The notes: a model not told the origin generated them from the letters alone. Positions 34,447-43,623 are shown, counted from the first letter of the stretch. The stretch: DNA of 64,000 nucleotides from Spongiibacter thalassae (GCF_012272835.1 NZ_JAAWWK010000001.1:744001-808000); one strand, 5' to 3'. Made by a program: numbers and translations.

Positions 34447-35655
34447 ATGACCACAGTCGGAACAAATAGTGTGAAGGATGATCGGCCTTTTCCTGACAGA
34501 CAGGGACCACTTCCTCGTGAACTTGAGGATATCAACGCCGAGTGGCTGAGCGCGATGCTGGCGCGTAAATATCCCGGTGTGGTCGTGGAGCAGATGCAGC
34601 GGGTACAGTTGATCAACAGCCATACCACCAAGCTTCGAGTGAAACTGACGTACAACACGCGGGGCCGGGAACTCGGCCTTCCGGAAAATGCCTGCCTCAA
34701 GTCCAATTGGTCAGAGGGTTTTGAAAGCGGCGAAATTTGCGAGTTGGAAGCGCGGTTCTATTTTATGATGCAGGACGCGCTGACTGCACCGGTGCCGGCG
34801 TCTTATTTTGCAGATTGGGACGGCGATGGCAGCGGTCGCGGCGTGGTAATGTTGGAGGATCTGGGTTGTGCGCCGGGCGAGTTCGGCAATAGCCTCGACC
34901 ACCTGGGGGTTGATGGTGTCGCCAAAGGTCTGGAGTCATTGGCAGATTTGCATGCCGCGCTGTGGGACAGCCCGACGCTGGACCAGCGCTGGTTGCATCG
35001 CTCGATGGATACCCCGGTAGACACCGAGCAGGTGCTGCGCATGTATAACTATTCCAGAATCAATATGGATCGTCCGGCCTATCGGGAGTTTTTGCCCGAC
35101 TGGCTGTACGAGACACCGGAGCGATTCGCCCACGCCTTTGACGAACTGGCAGAATTGGATCGCCAGGCTGGTGGCCCGCTCTGTCTGGTGCATGGCGACT
35201 CCCATCAGGGCAATAGTTTTCTGCGCGAAAACGGCGAGCGAGTGTGGATGGATTGGCAACTGGTGCGTAAGGGCAAACCCTGGCGCGATGTGGTTTATTT
35301 CATGTTGGGTGCACTGACCGTGGAAGAACGGCGGGGCAATGACCGGGCACTGGTTAAGCATTACTACGACTATCTCAAGGCGAAAGGGGTCAGCGGGCTT
35401 GAGTCGGCGGAGCGCGCCCTTGAACTGTGCCAGCTGTGGCCTGCCTACGGAATGCAGGCATGGATGTCCAATATGGATGTGTGGGGGCAGAGTGGTGGCG
35501 ACATGATACGCCGCTTTTGGACCGCTGCAGCGGATTACGAAACGGTGGAGCGCCTGACGGCGGGTAAGTCACCGCGACGGGAAATTCGTCTGGGCGAAGG
35601 TGCCCGCGAGGTCTCGCCAGCAATTAAAGAGATGCTGGCGCGGGGAGAGCTCTGA
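34447..35655 (+). CDS. APH-fold phosphotransferase (ACAD10/11-like kinase domain)
   Basis: A 402-residue aminoglycoside-phosphotransferase-fold protein. LVHGDSHQGNSF is the catalytic loop (HGDxHxxN) and WMDWQLVRKGKPWRDV the metal-binding segment. Proteins of this type often lie beside acyl-CoA dehydrogenases and PHA genes and match the kinase domain of ACAD10/11, where they phosphorylate hydroxyacyl substrates. Antibiotic resistance is unlikely. AAGGAG lies upstream of the ATG. It stands between the indolepyruvate oxidoreductase and the PHA block, all on the plus strand. Confidence 0.88.
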   Translation: MTTVGTNSVKDDRPFPDRQGPLPRELEDINAEWLSAMLARKYPGVVVEQMQRVQLINSHTTKLRVKLTYNTRGRELGLPENACLKSNWSEGFESGEICELEARFYFMMQDALTAPVPASYFADWDGDGSGRGVVMLEDLGCAPGEFGNSLDHLGVDGVAKGLESLADLHAALWDSPTLDQRWLHRSMDTPVDTEQVLRMYNYSRINMDRPAYREFLPDWLYETPERFAHAFDELAELDRQAGGPLCLVHGDSHQGNSFLRENGERVWMDWQLVRKGKPWRDVVYFMLGALTVEERRGNDRALVKHYYDYLKAKGVSGLESAERALELCQLWPAYGMQAWMSNMDVWGQSGGDMIRRFWTAAADYETVERLTAGKSPRREIRLGEGAREVSPAIKEMLARGEL

Positions 35656-35718
35656 GAGCTTCGCCGCTCACCGAGTAATGTCAATATATTTTTGTTAGCA
35701 CGTTGCGGCTGAGAAACA

Positions 35719-35793
35719 TTCCGGCGCAGTCACTTATAGTGATCGAAGTTGCAGTTACAATAACTTATTGATCGTCAGTTGTGTGCGCCGGAA
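35719..35793. promoter_or_regulatory. Nested inverted repeats upstream of phaC
   Basis: The 410-base gap between the APH-fold gene and phaC has no gene but is structured. TTCCGGCGCA (35719-35728) pairs perfectly with TGCGCCGGAA (35784-35793). Inside lie two further palindromes, TCACTTATAGTGA (35730-35742) and CAATAACTTATTG (35758-35770). No T-run follows. It may be a regulator-binding region for phaC. Confidence 0.4.
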
Positions 35794-36065
35794 GGGTTAT
35801 GTTTCGGTACTGATATAGCCGAGTATTGTTGCTACTTGCAGATGGCGCGTGGCGTGAGAATGAGCAAGGTATTTTGACTCACATTAAAACGATTGGCTGA
35901 ACCGGCGCGGCTAATGGCGCGGTTGACGATATACAATCGAGCGAAGCGGTGCCTCGGCGCCCACAGCATCGCATTCGATTTCGAAAATTTCGCGGCGTTA
36001 GTCAGCAGGATTTTACTGATCTAACGGCGACTTTACTGATCCAACAACTAAAGGAAGATGTTGTT

Positions 36066-37805
36066 ATGCAAGCAGAAACTCCCCCTGTACCAAAAACGCC
36101 ATTTATCAGTCGTGCTACGGCAAACGATCTCAACGATGCGATGGTCACCTGGGTTGGGCGGACATCCGGCGGCTTGCCGGGGCCGCGTATCGTCCAGGCC
36201 TATATCGATTGGCTGATAAACCTTAGCGTCGCGCCCGGGCGCCAACTGGAAATTCTCGAGGCATTGATTCGTCGCAGTGCCGATCTTGTCAAAGCAGCAT
36301 TGCTTGGCAGCGAGCCGACGGATGATCGGCGGTTTCGCGGAGAGGGGTGGCAGAAAAGACCCTATGCCTGGCTGGTGCAGGCAGCTCTGCATCGCGATGA
36401 ACTGGCGCGTATAGCGACCGAGCCACTTCCCGGTATGGATGCCCACAATGCCGAGCTGGTCAGATTTTACACCCAACAACTGGTAGACGCGTTGTCGCCT
36501 GCCAACTTCGCGCTGACCAACCCGGAGTTTGTGCAGGCGACCATCGCCCAGCGCGGTAAAAATTTGCTGCGCGGTGCCCGCTTTGCCATAGGCGACGCGG
36601 TGCGCACAATTACCGGTACTGATCCCGAGACGGCGGAGCAATTCAAAGTGGGAGAAACCCTCGCCACGACCCCCGGCAAGGTGGTCTATCGCAACGCCTT
36701 GATGGAGTTGATCCAGTACTCGCCGAGCACCGAAGACGTTCATGCCGAGCCTATCCTCTATGTGCCCGCGTGGATCATGAAGTACTACATCCTCGATCTA
36801 TCGCCATCTAATTCGATGATCCGCTGGTTGGTAGAGCAAGGGCACACCGTGTTTGCGATCTCGTGGAAGAACCCCGGCAAAGAGGACAGCGACCTCAGCA
36901 TGGAGGACTACCGCACACTCGGTGTGGCGTCGGCGATGGAGGTGATCGGCGACATTATGCCGGAACGGAAGGTGCACGCCGTAGGCTATTGCGTGGGGGG
37001 GACGCTACTGATGATCGCCGCCGCAGTGATGGCCCGCGGCGGCGACAACCGGCTGCAAAGTATTACCCTGTTCGCGGCGCAAACTGATTTCACCGATGCC
37101 GGCGAGCTGCGGCTGTTTATCGATGAAATGACTCTCTATTGGCTGGAACAGCAGATGAAGCGCAATGGCTTTCTTGCGACCAAGCAGATGGGCGGAGCGT
37201 TCGCTGCGCTGCGAGCGCCGGACTTGCTCTGGCAACCGATGCTGCGCCGCTACTGTCTGGGTGAAGATAACTCGGGCTTCGATATTATGGCGTGGAATGC
37301 CGATGGCACGCGAATGCCCTGTCGCATGCACAGCGACTATTTGCGTCAACTCTACCTGAAAAATGAACTCGCCCAGGGCAAGTATGTTGCCGGTGGTGCG
37401 GCCATATCTATTGGCGATATTAGCGCGCCGCTTTACATCGTCGGTACGACGGCGGATCACATTGCGCCCTGGGAGTCGGTGTATAAAACCCGAAATCTTA
37501 AAAAGTTGGGCGAAACCATGTTCTGCCTGACCAAGGGCGGACACAACGCGGGTATCGTTTCCGAGCCGGGTCGGCCTCGGCGCAGCTTTGTTGCGGGTGG
37601 CTGGGATGAGACCAGCGCCTATCAGTCTCCCGAGGTGTGGCAGGCCAGCGCCGAACCTCACGAGGGCTCCTGGTGGATTCACTGGCAGGAGTGGCTGGTG
37701 GGACGTTCTTCGCCTGAGCGTACAAGCCCACCGCCGATGGGCGCCCCGGATAAAGGCCATGTGGTTTTGGGCGACGCGCCGGGAACCTATGTCTTTCAAC
37801 GCTAA
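36066..37805 (+). CDS. phaC: Class I poly(R)-hydroxyalkanoate synthase
   Basis: 579 residues from ATG 36066, which has AAGGA about 10 bases upstream. It has the lipase-like box GYCVGGT with nucleophile Cys309, Asp in VGTTADHIAPWESV and His in TKGGHNAGIVSEPG. The PAWIMKYYILDLSPSNS stretch is a PhaC hallmark. It polymerises (R)-3-hydroxyacyl-CoA into polyester granules. The 3-hydroxyacyl-CoA reductase gene follows 72 bases later and a MaoC-type hydratase after that, so monomers could come from acetyl-CoA or from beta-oxidation. No phasin or PhaE is visible, and the length fits class I. Confidence 0.95.
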   Translation: MQAETPPVPKTPFISRATANDLNDAMVTWVGRTSGGLPGPRIVQAYIDWLINLSVAPGRQLEILEALIRRSADLVKAALLGSEPTDDRRFRGEGWQKRPYAWLVQAALHRDELARIATEPLPGMDAHNAELVRFYTQQLVDALSPANFALTNPEFVQATIAQRGKNLLRGARFAIGDAVRTITGTDPETAEQFKVGETLATTPGKVVYRNALMELIQYSPSTEDVHAEPILYVPAWIMKYYILDLSPSNSMIRWLVEQGHTVFAISWKNPGKEDSDLSMEDYRTLGVASAMEVIGDIMPERKVHAVGYCVGGTLLMIAAAVMARGGDNRLQSITLFAAQTDFTDAGELRLFIDEMTLYWLEQQMKRNGFLATKQMGGAFAALRAPDLLWQPMLRRYCLGEDNSGFDIMAWNADGTRMPCRMHSDYLRQLYLKNELAQGKYVAGGAAISIGDISAPLYIVGTTADHIAPWESVYKTRNLKKLGETMFCLTKGGHNAGIVSEPGRPRRSFVAGGWDETSAYQSPEVWQASAEPHEGSWWIHWQEWLVGRSSPERTSPPPMGAPDKGHVVLGDAPGTYVFQR

Positions 37806-37877
37806 ATCTGAACTGCGTCGTTGCCGCTCGGCACGACGCAGACCTATGGAAATTCATTCGAATTTAACGAGGACGTT

Positions 37878-38636
37878 ATGAAACTATCACTGGAAGGCAA
37901 GGTAGCGTTGGTCACCGGCGGGTCGGGTGCGATCGGCCAGCAGGTCTGCCTGTATCTTAATCGCGCCGGGGTCAAGGTTGTGGGTGCGACCTCGCGCTTT
38001 GATCTGGAAACGGCGCAGGTACTGCGCAAGCAGGCTATAGCGGTTGGTATCGAAATCGATGTGGTTGCCTTTGATGCGGCGGATTTTGATGACGCCGGCA
38101 GGGCGATCGCTGAGGTGACCAAACAGTATGGTGCGATCGACATTCTGGTGAATTGCGCCGGTATTACTCGGGACGCCCCCCTGCGCAAAATGACCGATAG
38201 CCAATGGCAGCAGGTAATGGGGGTGAATTTGAACAGTATGTTTAACAGCAGTCGCCATGTGATTGAGGCGATGGCCGAGCGCGGTTGGGGGCGCATTATC
38301 AATATCTCGTCGGTGAACGGTCAGCGCGGCCAGTTCGGTCAGACGAATTATTCAGCCTCAAAGGCGGGTGTGCATGGTTTTACCATGGCATTGGCGCAGG
38401 AAGTTGCGCGCAAGGGTGTGACCGTAAATACCGTGGCCCCGGGATACATCGACAGTCCGATGATTCAGGCGGTACCGGAAAATATCCGCACAGACATTCT
38501 GGGTAATATTCCTGTGGGCCGTTTTGGGCAGCCGCGGGATATTGCGGCGGCGGTGACCTTTTTATGCTCTCCACAGGCCTCGTTCATCACCGGCGCACAG
38601 ATACCGGTGAACGGTGGGTACTACATGGGGCACTGA
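37878..38636 (+). CDS. phaB: Acetoacetyl-CoA reductase-like SDR
   Basis: 252 residues from ATG 37878 with GAGG 5 bases upstream. TGGSGAIGQ is the cofactor motif. Then NCAGITRDAPLRKMTDSQWQQV, NISSVNGQRGQFGQTNY with the catalytic Ser and Tyr, and YSASKAG. The GITRD and GQxGQTNY features are those of PhaB reductases, which make (R)-3-hydroxybutyryl-CoA with NADPH. Location directly after phaC supports this. FabG-like activity cannot be excluded. Confidence 0.88.
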   Translation: MKLSLEGKVALVTGGSGAIGQQVCLYLNRAGVKVVGATSRFDLETAQVLRKQAIAVGIEIDVVAFDAADFDDAGRAIAEVTKQYGAIDILVNCAGITRDAPLRKMTDSQWQQVMGVNLNSMFNSSRHVIEAMAERGWGRIINISSVNGQRGQFGQTNYSASKAGVHGFTMALAQEVARKGVTVNTVAPGYIDSPMIQAVPENIRTDILGNIPVGRFGQPRDIAAAVTFLCSPQASFITGAQIPVNGGYYMGH

Positions 38637-38647
38637 TCCTGTAAATA

Positions 38648-38704
38648 GGGACACGCCAGGCTCTTAATTTTGACCGGAGCCTGGTTACCCTGTGGGAGTG
38701 TCTC
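38648..38704. repeat. Extended inverted repeat (GGGACAC type)
   Basis: Outer arms GGGACAC (38648-38654) and GTGTCTC (38698-38704) have one mismatch. Inner arms CCAGGCTC (38656-38663) and GAGCCTGG (38677-38684) pair perfectly. No T-run follows. It resembles dispersed REP-like hairpins rather than a classic terminator. Confidence 0.5.
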
Positions 38705-38751
38705 ACCCAAAGACATAGATAATTTATAAACAGGCATGTTGGAGCGGGCAT

Positions 38752-39153
38752 ATGGATATTCAGTTTGAAATTGGCAATACCGCCACATTGGCAAAGACAT
38801 TTACCGAGGGTGACGTTTTACAGTTCGCCAGTCTGTCGGAGGATCGCAATCCTATTCATATCGACCCCGAGGCGGGGGGCGCCAGCGTGTTCGGTGCCCA
38901 GGTGGTGCATGGCATGTTGGTGGCTAGTCTGATCTCCGGATTGCTTGGCTTGCACCTGCCTGGCCCCGGTACCATTTACCTGGGACAGGACCTGAAGTTC
39001 AAGGCCCCTGTCTTTATTGGCGACGAGATTACCGCCATTGTTGAAGTAACGGCGATCCGCCGCGATAAACCCATCGCGACGCTGCGCACCTACTGTGTTA
39101 ACCAGAAGGATACCGTGGTGATCGACGGAGTGGCGACGGTCAAATACGCCTGA
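38752..39153 (+). CDS. phaJ: MaoC-like (R)-specific enoyl-CoA hydratase
   Basis: A 133-residue single hot-dog domain. FASLSEDRNPIHIDPE carries the hydratase-2 motif, with Asp and His in D-x4-H arrangement, followed by VHGMLVASLISG. The family converts trans-2-enoyl-CoA to (R)-3-hydroxyacyl-CoA, supplying PHA synthase from beta-oxidation. It lies 115 bases after the reductase, with a GGAGCGGG site before its ATG. Confidence 0.9.
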   Translation: MDIQFEIGNTATLAKTFTEGDVLQFASLSEDRNPIHIDPEAGGASVFGAQVVHGMLVASLISGLLGLHLPGPGTIYLGQDLKFKAPVFIGDEITAIVEVTAIRRDKPIATLRTYCVNQKDTVVIDGVATVKYA

Positions 39154-39175
39154 GCAGCATTGGAGTCGCTGGAAT

Positions 39176-39199
39176 ACACGGGGATACCTGTCCCCGTGT
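39176..39199. repeat. GC-rich inverted repeat beside the decayed locus
   Basis: ACACGGGGA (39176-39184) and TCCCCGTGT (39191-39199) pair perfectly over a 6-base loop. The CTGTCCCCG core recurs in the palindrome at 39959-39984 on the other side of the pseudogene. Confidence 0.6.
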
Positions 39200-39210
39200 G
39201 TTGCGTGGGT

Positions 39211-39821
39211 TTAACTCCCTCTCGCCCTGGCGTACAGCTCCCGCAGGCGCTTCATCGGGTCGGCGGTGACACGGCACTCTACATCAAGGAGCATGGTTGC
39301 GCGGTCGTTCAGGGTGTAGGCAGGCCAATCGCCAATCGCCGTAGTCTGAGGGATTCCCGTGTGGGCAAAGGCGACAAAGGCATCGCTCATTTGTTGACCC
39401 ATTACCGCGTGTTCCGGCCGTTGCCCGGCGATTTTTGTGCAGGCGTAATTGTTCATGGCAAAGGGAATATCGCCGCCGTGGGTGGCGCCGAGTAGTCCGT
39501 CCATAACCGGTGTTTCGTAATCGAATCGGTAGAAATAAACCGGCGCGCCTTCGGCCTTGAGCCGTCGCTCCGCCCAGTCGATACTACCGGACCACATCAC
39601 CCGATCGGTGACAAACTGACAAGCCAATTCAGTGGGGTTTGTAGCGATTGCTCGCGTCGTTGGGCAGTAACCACAACTTCTTCAAGGCTGTTGGAAGTGG
39701 ATTTTTGCTTATCTACAGTGTCTCCAGTCGCACCCACGGCGGGGCTAACTAGCGTAAATTGGGTAAGCAATAGCAGTGAAACTGACGGTACACTCAGATG
39801 ATTCCTGCGCATGAAGCTCAT
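39211..39821 (-). pseudogene. Remnant: TonB-dependent receptor N-terminus joined out of frame to carboxylesterase C-terminus
   Basis: Reading the minus strand from ATG 39821 gives a signal peptide and LEEVVVTAQRREQSLQ, the TonB-box region of the 53002/59914-type receptors. Homology stops right after SLQ near 39645, and the frame closes 13 residues later. From about 39635 to the stop at 39211 another frame encodes the last ~140 residues of a type-B carboxylesterase (GAPVYFYRFDYETPV, DIPFAMNNY, GDWPAYTLNDRATM). It is clearly related to the end of the intact enzyme at 55499-57157. A single deletion from inside a receptor gene to inside the adjacent esterase gene explains this. The intact pair in that order exists at 53002-57157. 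Confidence 0.85.
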
Positions 39822-39958
39822 TTCCTCTATTATTAATTATTCAGAGCGGGCGAGGTTTGTGTCTTTTTGAGACTACTATGTCGCTGTATGACGAAGTAGT
39901 TCGAGTGGGAAATACGATTTAGTTATAGACAGAGCTTTTCTTATCGTTATTCGTTTGA

Positions 39959-39984
39959 GGGGTCTGTCCCCGGGGACAGACCCC
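39959..39984. repeat. Perfect 26-bp GC-rich palindrome
   Basis: GGGGTCTGTCCCC followed directly by its exact complement, with no loop. It lies 10 bases beyond the stop of the TetR gene (39995), so it could also end that transcript, but there is no T-run. Such GGGACAGACCCC hairpins are often dispersed repeats in gammaproteobacteria. Confidence 0.7.
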
Positions 39985-39994
39985 GGGGCGGTTG

Positions 39995-40588
39995 TCAGTA
40001 TTTAAGCGAGCCCAGGTCGCAAAGTATGTCGAAGGTTTCGGCGAATACGTCACCCAGGGTTTTGGTGTCTCTTACCCGGGGCCAGCTGCTGATGGCTGAG
40101 GACATGGCTCCGTGGATGACCGACGCGGCGATTTGTGCCTTGAGGTCGTGGGGCTTGCAGTGCAGTTTGGTTGCCATGCAATCGAGTAATTGCTCTTTCA
40201 GTGAAGGGAAGTGGTTAATACAATCCATGGCCTCTTTGGAGTGGGTAACGATATTGCGCAGTTGGTCGGTCATGCCGATATCGTCTTTGCTCCAGGTGTT
40301 CGGTGCCAGGGCAACGGCTTTCCAGGATTCGAGCAATGGTTCGTCGGCAGGCCGGGCAAGAATGGCTGCGCTCAGTGCTTCCAGAGCCCGTTTGGGGGAC
40401 GCCACAAGAATGTCATTCTTGTTGGTAAAATAACGAAAAAATGTACGGGTAGACATGCCTACTGCCTGGGAAATCTCCTCAACAGTAACGTGGTCAAAGC
40501 CTTTTTCCTCGAACAGGGTAAGTGCGACATTTTCAATTTCACGGCTCATCAGCCGTCGTTTGCGTTCCCAGGGGCCTTCAGTTTTCAT
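39995..40588 (-). CDS. TetR/AcrR-family regulator
   Basis: A 197-residue regulator. N-terminal HTH with FEEKGFDHVTVEEISQAVGMSTRTFFRYFTNKNDIL (about 25-60) and a helical ligand domain. It is divergent from the TBDR at 41034 across a 445-base region. The nearest candidate operator there is a RACA-N12-RTGT site (40889-40908). Probably controls itself, the TBDR, or both. Confidence 0.93.
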   Translation of the reverse strand: MKTEGPWERKRRLMSREIENVALTLFEEKGFDHVTVEEISQAVGMSTRTFFRYFTNKNDILVASPKRALEALSAAILARPADEPLLESWKAVALAPNTWSKDDIGMTDQLRNIVTHSKEAMDCINHFPSLKEQLLDCMATKLHCKPHDLKAQIAASVIHGAMSSAISSWPRVRDTKTLGDVFAETFDILCDLGSLKY

Positions 40589-40874
40589 CGGTCAACCTTG
40601 ACTTTATGTGACAATATTGGCGTAGATTACTGTTTGTCCTGTGCCAGTGTCAAAGTTTCTTTTTCAGATGCCGTCATCGGGAAAGGAGTGCGACCTTGTG
40701 CGGCCGATTGCAAGATGTGATCACCTGACCCTGTCTGTTGTTAGTTATTGTTTTTACGCAATATTTTTTGATACCCAGGAGGTTTCGATACAGCAAAATG
40801 CCATGAGGAAAAAATTTCCGCCTAGATATGCAGGAGCGAAAGCTGTTGCCCGTCTCATTTCTGATCATTTGTTA

Positions 40875-40915
40875 TTTACACTTAATTGAACAGAATGTAT
40901 ATTTGTGTTTATATT
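40875..40915 (+). promoter_or_regulatory. Promoter with RACA-N12-RTGT operator (site 5)
   Basis: TGAACA (40887-40892), 17 bases, TATATT (40910-40915). AACA...GTGT spans 40889-40908. A TTTAC half-site of the other motif family overlaps its left side at 40875. It lies 119 bases before the TBDR start. The rest of 40589-41033 shows no convincing gene; an 82-codon frame at 40641 lacks support. Confidence 0.5.
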
Positions 40916-41033
40916 TGGTGTGTCTCACCAGTGGGTAAGCTAGGATTGAGATGCGGCAACAGTGTTGCGTGCCATTTAAAAATATAAATATAAATCGAGA
41001 GTTCTCATTAGCAAGAGCCAAGGGTAAACAATA

Positions 41034-43460
41034 ATGAAAAAGTTTGATTGCGCGAGTGTTCCGTCGGCACGGCTGTTGGCCGCGCTAACAATGATTACCG
41101 GGGTAGCTTCTCCAGCCTATTCAGCAGAGAAAGCAGCGACCAAATCTCTTGAAGAGGTTATCGTGGTGGCACAGAAGCGTCAGCAGAGTTTGCAGGACGT
41201 TCCCATTTCAGTGAACGCCTATTCTGACCAGAAACTGGGCGAGATGAATATCAACTCGGTGTCCGAAATTGCGCGTATTGAACCTTCATTGCGCTTTACC
41301 ACGGCGAGTTTCGCTTTTACCGCCAATTTCTCCATGCGCGGCGTGACCTCGTTCTCCAGCCAGGGTGGTATTCAACCCAGTGTGGCACTGATTATTGATG
41401 GTACGCCCCTGTCCCGTGCGGGGGAATTTGCCACTGAGCTGGGCGATATTCAGCGCGTAGAAGTGCTACGGGGCCCGCAGGGAACGTTGTACGGGAAAAA
41501 TGCCACCGGCGGTCTGATCAATCTGGTGCGCAAAACCCCCGGCGATACCTTTGAGGCCTCTATTGAAGGGAGCTATACCACCGACGAAGAGGCGCTGACG
41601 CGCTTTATGGTCAATGCGCCTCTTTCCGACAACGTCAGAGCGCGAATTTCGGCATTTTATAAAGATCGGGAAGGGCATATTGAAAACGTCGCCCCGGGAA
41701 TCGACAACGATAGCTTTGAAGAAGTGTGGGGGGCCATGGGCAAACTGCAATTCGATTTTTCCGAGTCAGTGGACCTGATGCTGACCGCGGAGTATCGCGA
41801 TTCCTACAATGGTGGTCAGCCGCAGATTCCCACTATCGTCAGCGACCCGGATCGGCGCGCGGCGATTGGTGAAGAAGCCCTGTCGGATATTTTCAAAATC
41901 AATCAGGATCGGCAGACCCAGGCGAATATTGAAAACGCCGGGTTCATCGCCGATTTGAGCTGGCAGCTCAACGATTCACTGCTGTTCAAGTCGATAACCA
42001 GCTACCGCGACTGGTTTTCGGATATCGATCAGGATATCGATGCGTCACCGGCGACGGCTGAAAACACGCTGAATGTGCCTGCAATTCATATTCCGCGATC
42101 CAATCTGAATCCCAACAGCGACAGTGAAGAACCCATCGTCGATAAGCTGCATTACGTAAGTCAGGAGTTTCGCTTTGACGTAAGCACGGACAGTGTCGAT
42201 TGGACCTTCGGTGTGTTTTATCAGGATTACGAAGAGGACCAGCTCGCCGAGGTGGCGCTGTATTTGAAAGACTCGTTTTTTGCACAGGAAGCGGGTGTGG
42301 CGCTGCCGATCAGTACCGGCGAATACTTCGGTTATACCACTACACCTGAGGCGTATATGACGCTGGAGACCAAGTCGGCCTATACCGACATTACCTGGCA
42401 TACCTTGAGCAATCTCGACCTGTTTGCCGGGTTCCGCTACACCCAGGAAGACGGTGCCATTGACCATTACCGCCGCGATGTCGTAGTGCCTGACGTGCCG
42501 ACCTGTTTCAGCACTACCGCACAGAAGGCGACCTTTACCCCCGATGCTCCGGGTTGTGCTCCGGTGGTTAATGATACCACCGAGTTCAGTGCCGACAGCT
42601 CTATTGGTGAGTGGTCAGCCCGCGCGGGTGCCTCGTGGTTTGCCAGCGATACCACCAATGTATACGCGACTTGGGCGCGCAGCTTTGTCGGTATTTCCTT
42701 TGATCCCGGTCGTACTACAACCCAGGAGCGGGCAATACTTGATCCCAGTACCTCTGAAGCGATCGAAGTCGGTATTAAAACCGAGTTGCTGGGCAACCGC
42801 CTGCGTTTGAATGCGGATGTCTTTCACCAGGAAACGGACAATCTTCAGGTATCGCGTTTAATTCCCGGCACCATTGAAACGGAAGCGTTTAACGCTGGCT
42901 TGATTGAAAGCTATGGCCTGGAGCTGGACTTCGCGTGGCAGGTAAGTAACAACCTGCGCATAGACGGCGCGGCGACCTGGTTAAACACCGAATTCGGTAC
43001 GCTGGTTCAGACCTGCTATGTGGGTCAAACCGAAGAAGACGGCTGTAATATTGACAATAATGGTGATGGTACGCCAAACGCGCAGGACATTGCCGGCACT
43101 CAGGCGGTGGATACGCCGGATGTAAGCTACAGCATTTCCGGTCGTTACGAGTTTCCGCTGGAAAGTCAGGATTTCGATATTTTTGCAACGGCGAGTTACA
43201 GCTGGCAGGACGATACCTTCTTCCAGCTCAGTCACGATCCCCTGAGTACTCAGGAAGCCTATGGCCTGCTGGATGTCAGCCTGGGGATTACCGAGCGCAG
43301 CGATCGCTACCAGATTATCCTCTTCGGCAAAAACGTATTTGATCAGGAATATGTTGCGCAAGCGGGCGAAACCGACGGCGTGATTGGCCGGGTTTACGTG
43401 CGCACGCCCAGAGATGCGCAGCGCTACTGGGGTATCAAGGCGCGTTATTCGTTTTTCTAG
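41034..43460 (+). CDS. TonB-dependent receptor
   Basis: An 808-residue receptor. Signal peptide to about residue 30 (AYSAE), LEEVIVVAQKRQQSLQDVPISV, plug with LRGPQGTLYGKNATGGLINLVRK, then a barrel ending in the aromatic YWGIKARYSFF. It belongs to the same subfamily as the receptors at 53002 and 59914 (near-identical length, shared LINLVRK/R and a Ca-site-like DNNGDGTPNAQD segment late in the barrel). Downstream lie a lipoprotein hydrolase and a GMC oxidoreductase. A hairpin separates it from them. Own promoter with site 5. Confidence 0.95.
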   Translation: MKKFDCASVPSARLLAALTMITGVASPAYSAEKAATKSLEEVIVVAQKRQQSLQDVPISVNAYSDQKLGEMNINSVSEIARIEPSLRFTTASFAFTANFSMRGVTSFSSQGGIQPSVALIIDGTPLSRAGEFATELGDIQRVEVLRGPQGTLYGKNATGGLINLVRKTPGDTFEASIEGSYTTDEEALTRFMVNAPLSDNVRARISAFYKDREGHIENVAPGIDNDSFEEVWGAMGKLQFDFSESVDLMLTAEYRDSYNGGQPQIPTIVSDPDRRAAIGEEALSDIFKINQDRQTQANIENAGFIADLSWQLNDSLLFKSITSYRDWFSDIDQDIDASPATAENTLNVPAIHIPRSNLNPNSDSEEPIVDKLHYVSQEFRFDVSTDSVDWTFGVFYQDYEEDQLAEVALYLKDSFFAQEAGVALPISTGEYFGYTTTPEAYMTLETKSAYTDITWHTLSNLDLFAGFRYTQEDGAIDHYRRDVVVPDVPTCFSTTAQKATFTPDAPGCAPVVNDTTEFSADSSIGEWSARAGASWFASDTTNVYATWARSFVGISFDPGRTTTQERAILDPSTSEAIEVGIKTELLGNRLRLNADVFHQETDNLQVSRLIPGTIETEAFNAGLIESYGLELDFAWQVSNNLRIDGAATWLNTEFGTLVQTCYVGQTEEDGCNIDNNGDGTPNAQDIAGTQAVDTPDVSYSISGRYEFPLESQDFDIFATASYSWQDDTFFQLSHDPLSTQEAYGLLDVSLGITERSDRYQIILFGKNVFDQEYVAQAGETDGVIGRVYVRTPRDAQRYWGIKARYSFF

Positions 43461-43592
43461 ATCGACGCACAGCGTAACGATAGAGACTGTAGTTAATAAC
43501 AATAATAGTTGAGGAGGCGGAGCCGTTTGACCCGGGTGCTCGTGGAAGTGTTCATCCGTGGTTGAACGTGCCGGTTTCTGGAGTTGGTCCTA

Positions 43593-43623
43593 TTAGCTAT
43601 CACCCACGATAGCTAATTTTTTA
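43593..43623 (+). terminator. Terminator-like hairpin just before the next start
   Basis: TTAGCTATC (43593-43601) and GATAGCTAA (43608-43616) pair perfectly, followed by six T. It is 132 bases after the TBDR stop and only 15 before the start at 43638, so it may end the TBDR message or act as an attenuator. Confidence 0.75.

Noticed and set aside
34447-35655. Aminoglycoside resistance gene
   Set aside because: The HGDxHxxN kinase motif is shared by the ACAD10/11-like group; length and neighbours fit metabolism, not resistance.
35754-35785. TAACTTATTGATCGTCAGTTG before phaC as a left-cluster operator
   Set aside because: The two halves have the wrong spacing; the sequence is better described by the local palindromes.
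40641-40889. 82-codon open frame between the TetR gene and the TBDR
   Set aside because: No ribosome site, no recognisable composition, and it overlaps promoter and operator sequence.
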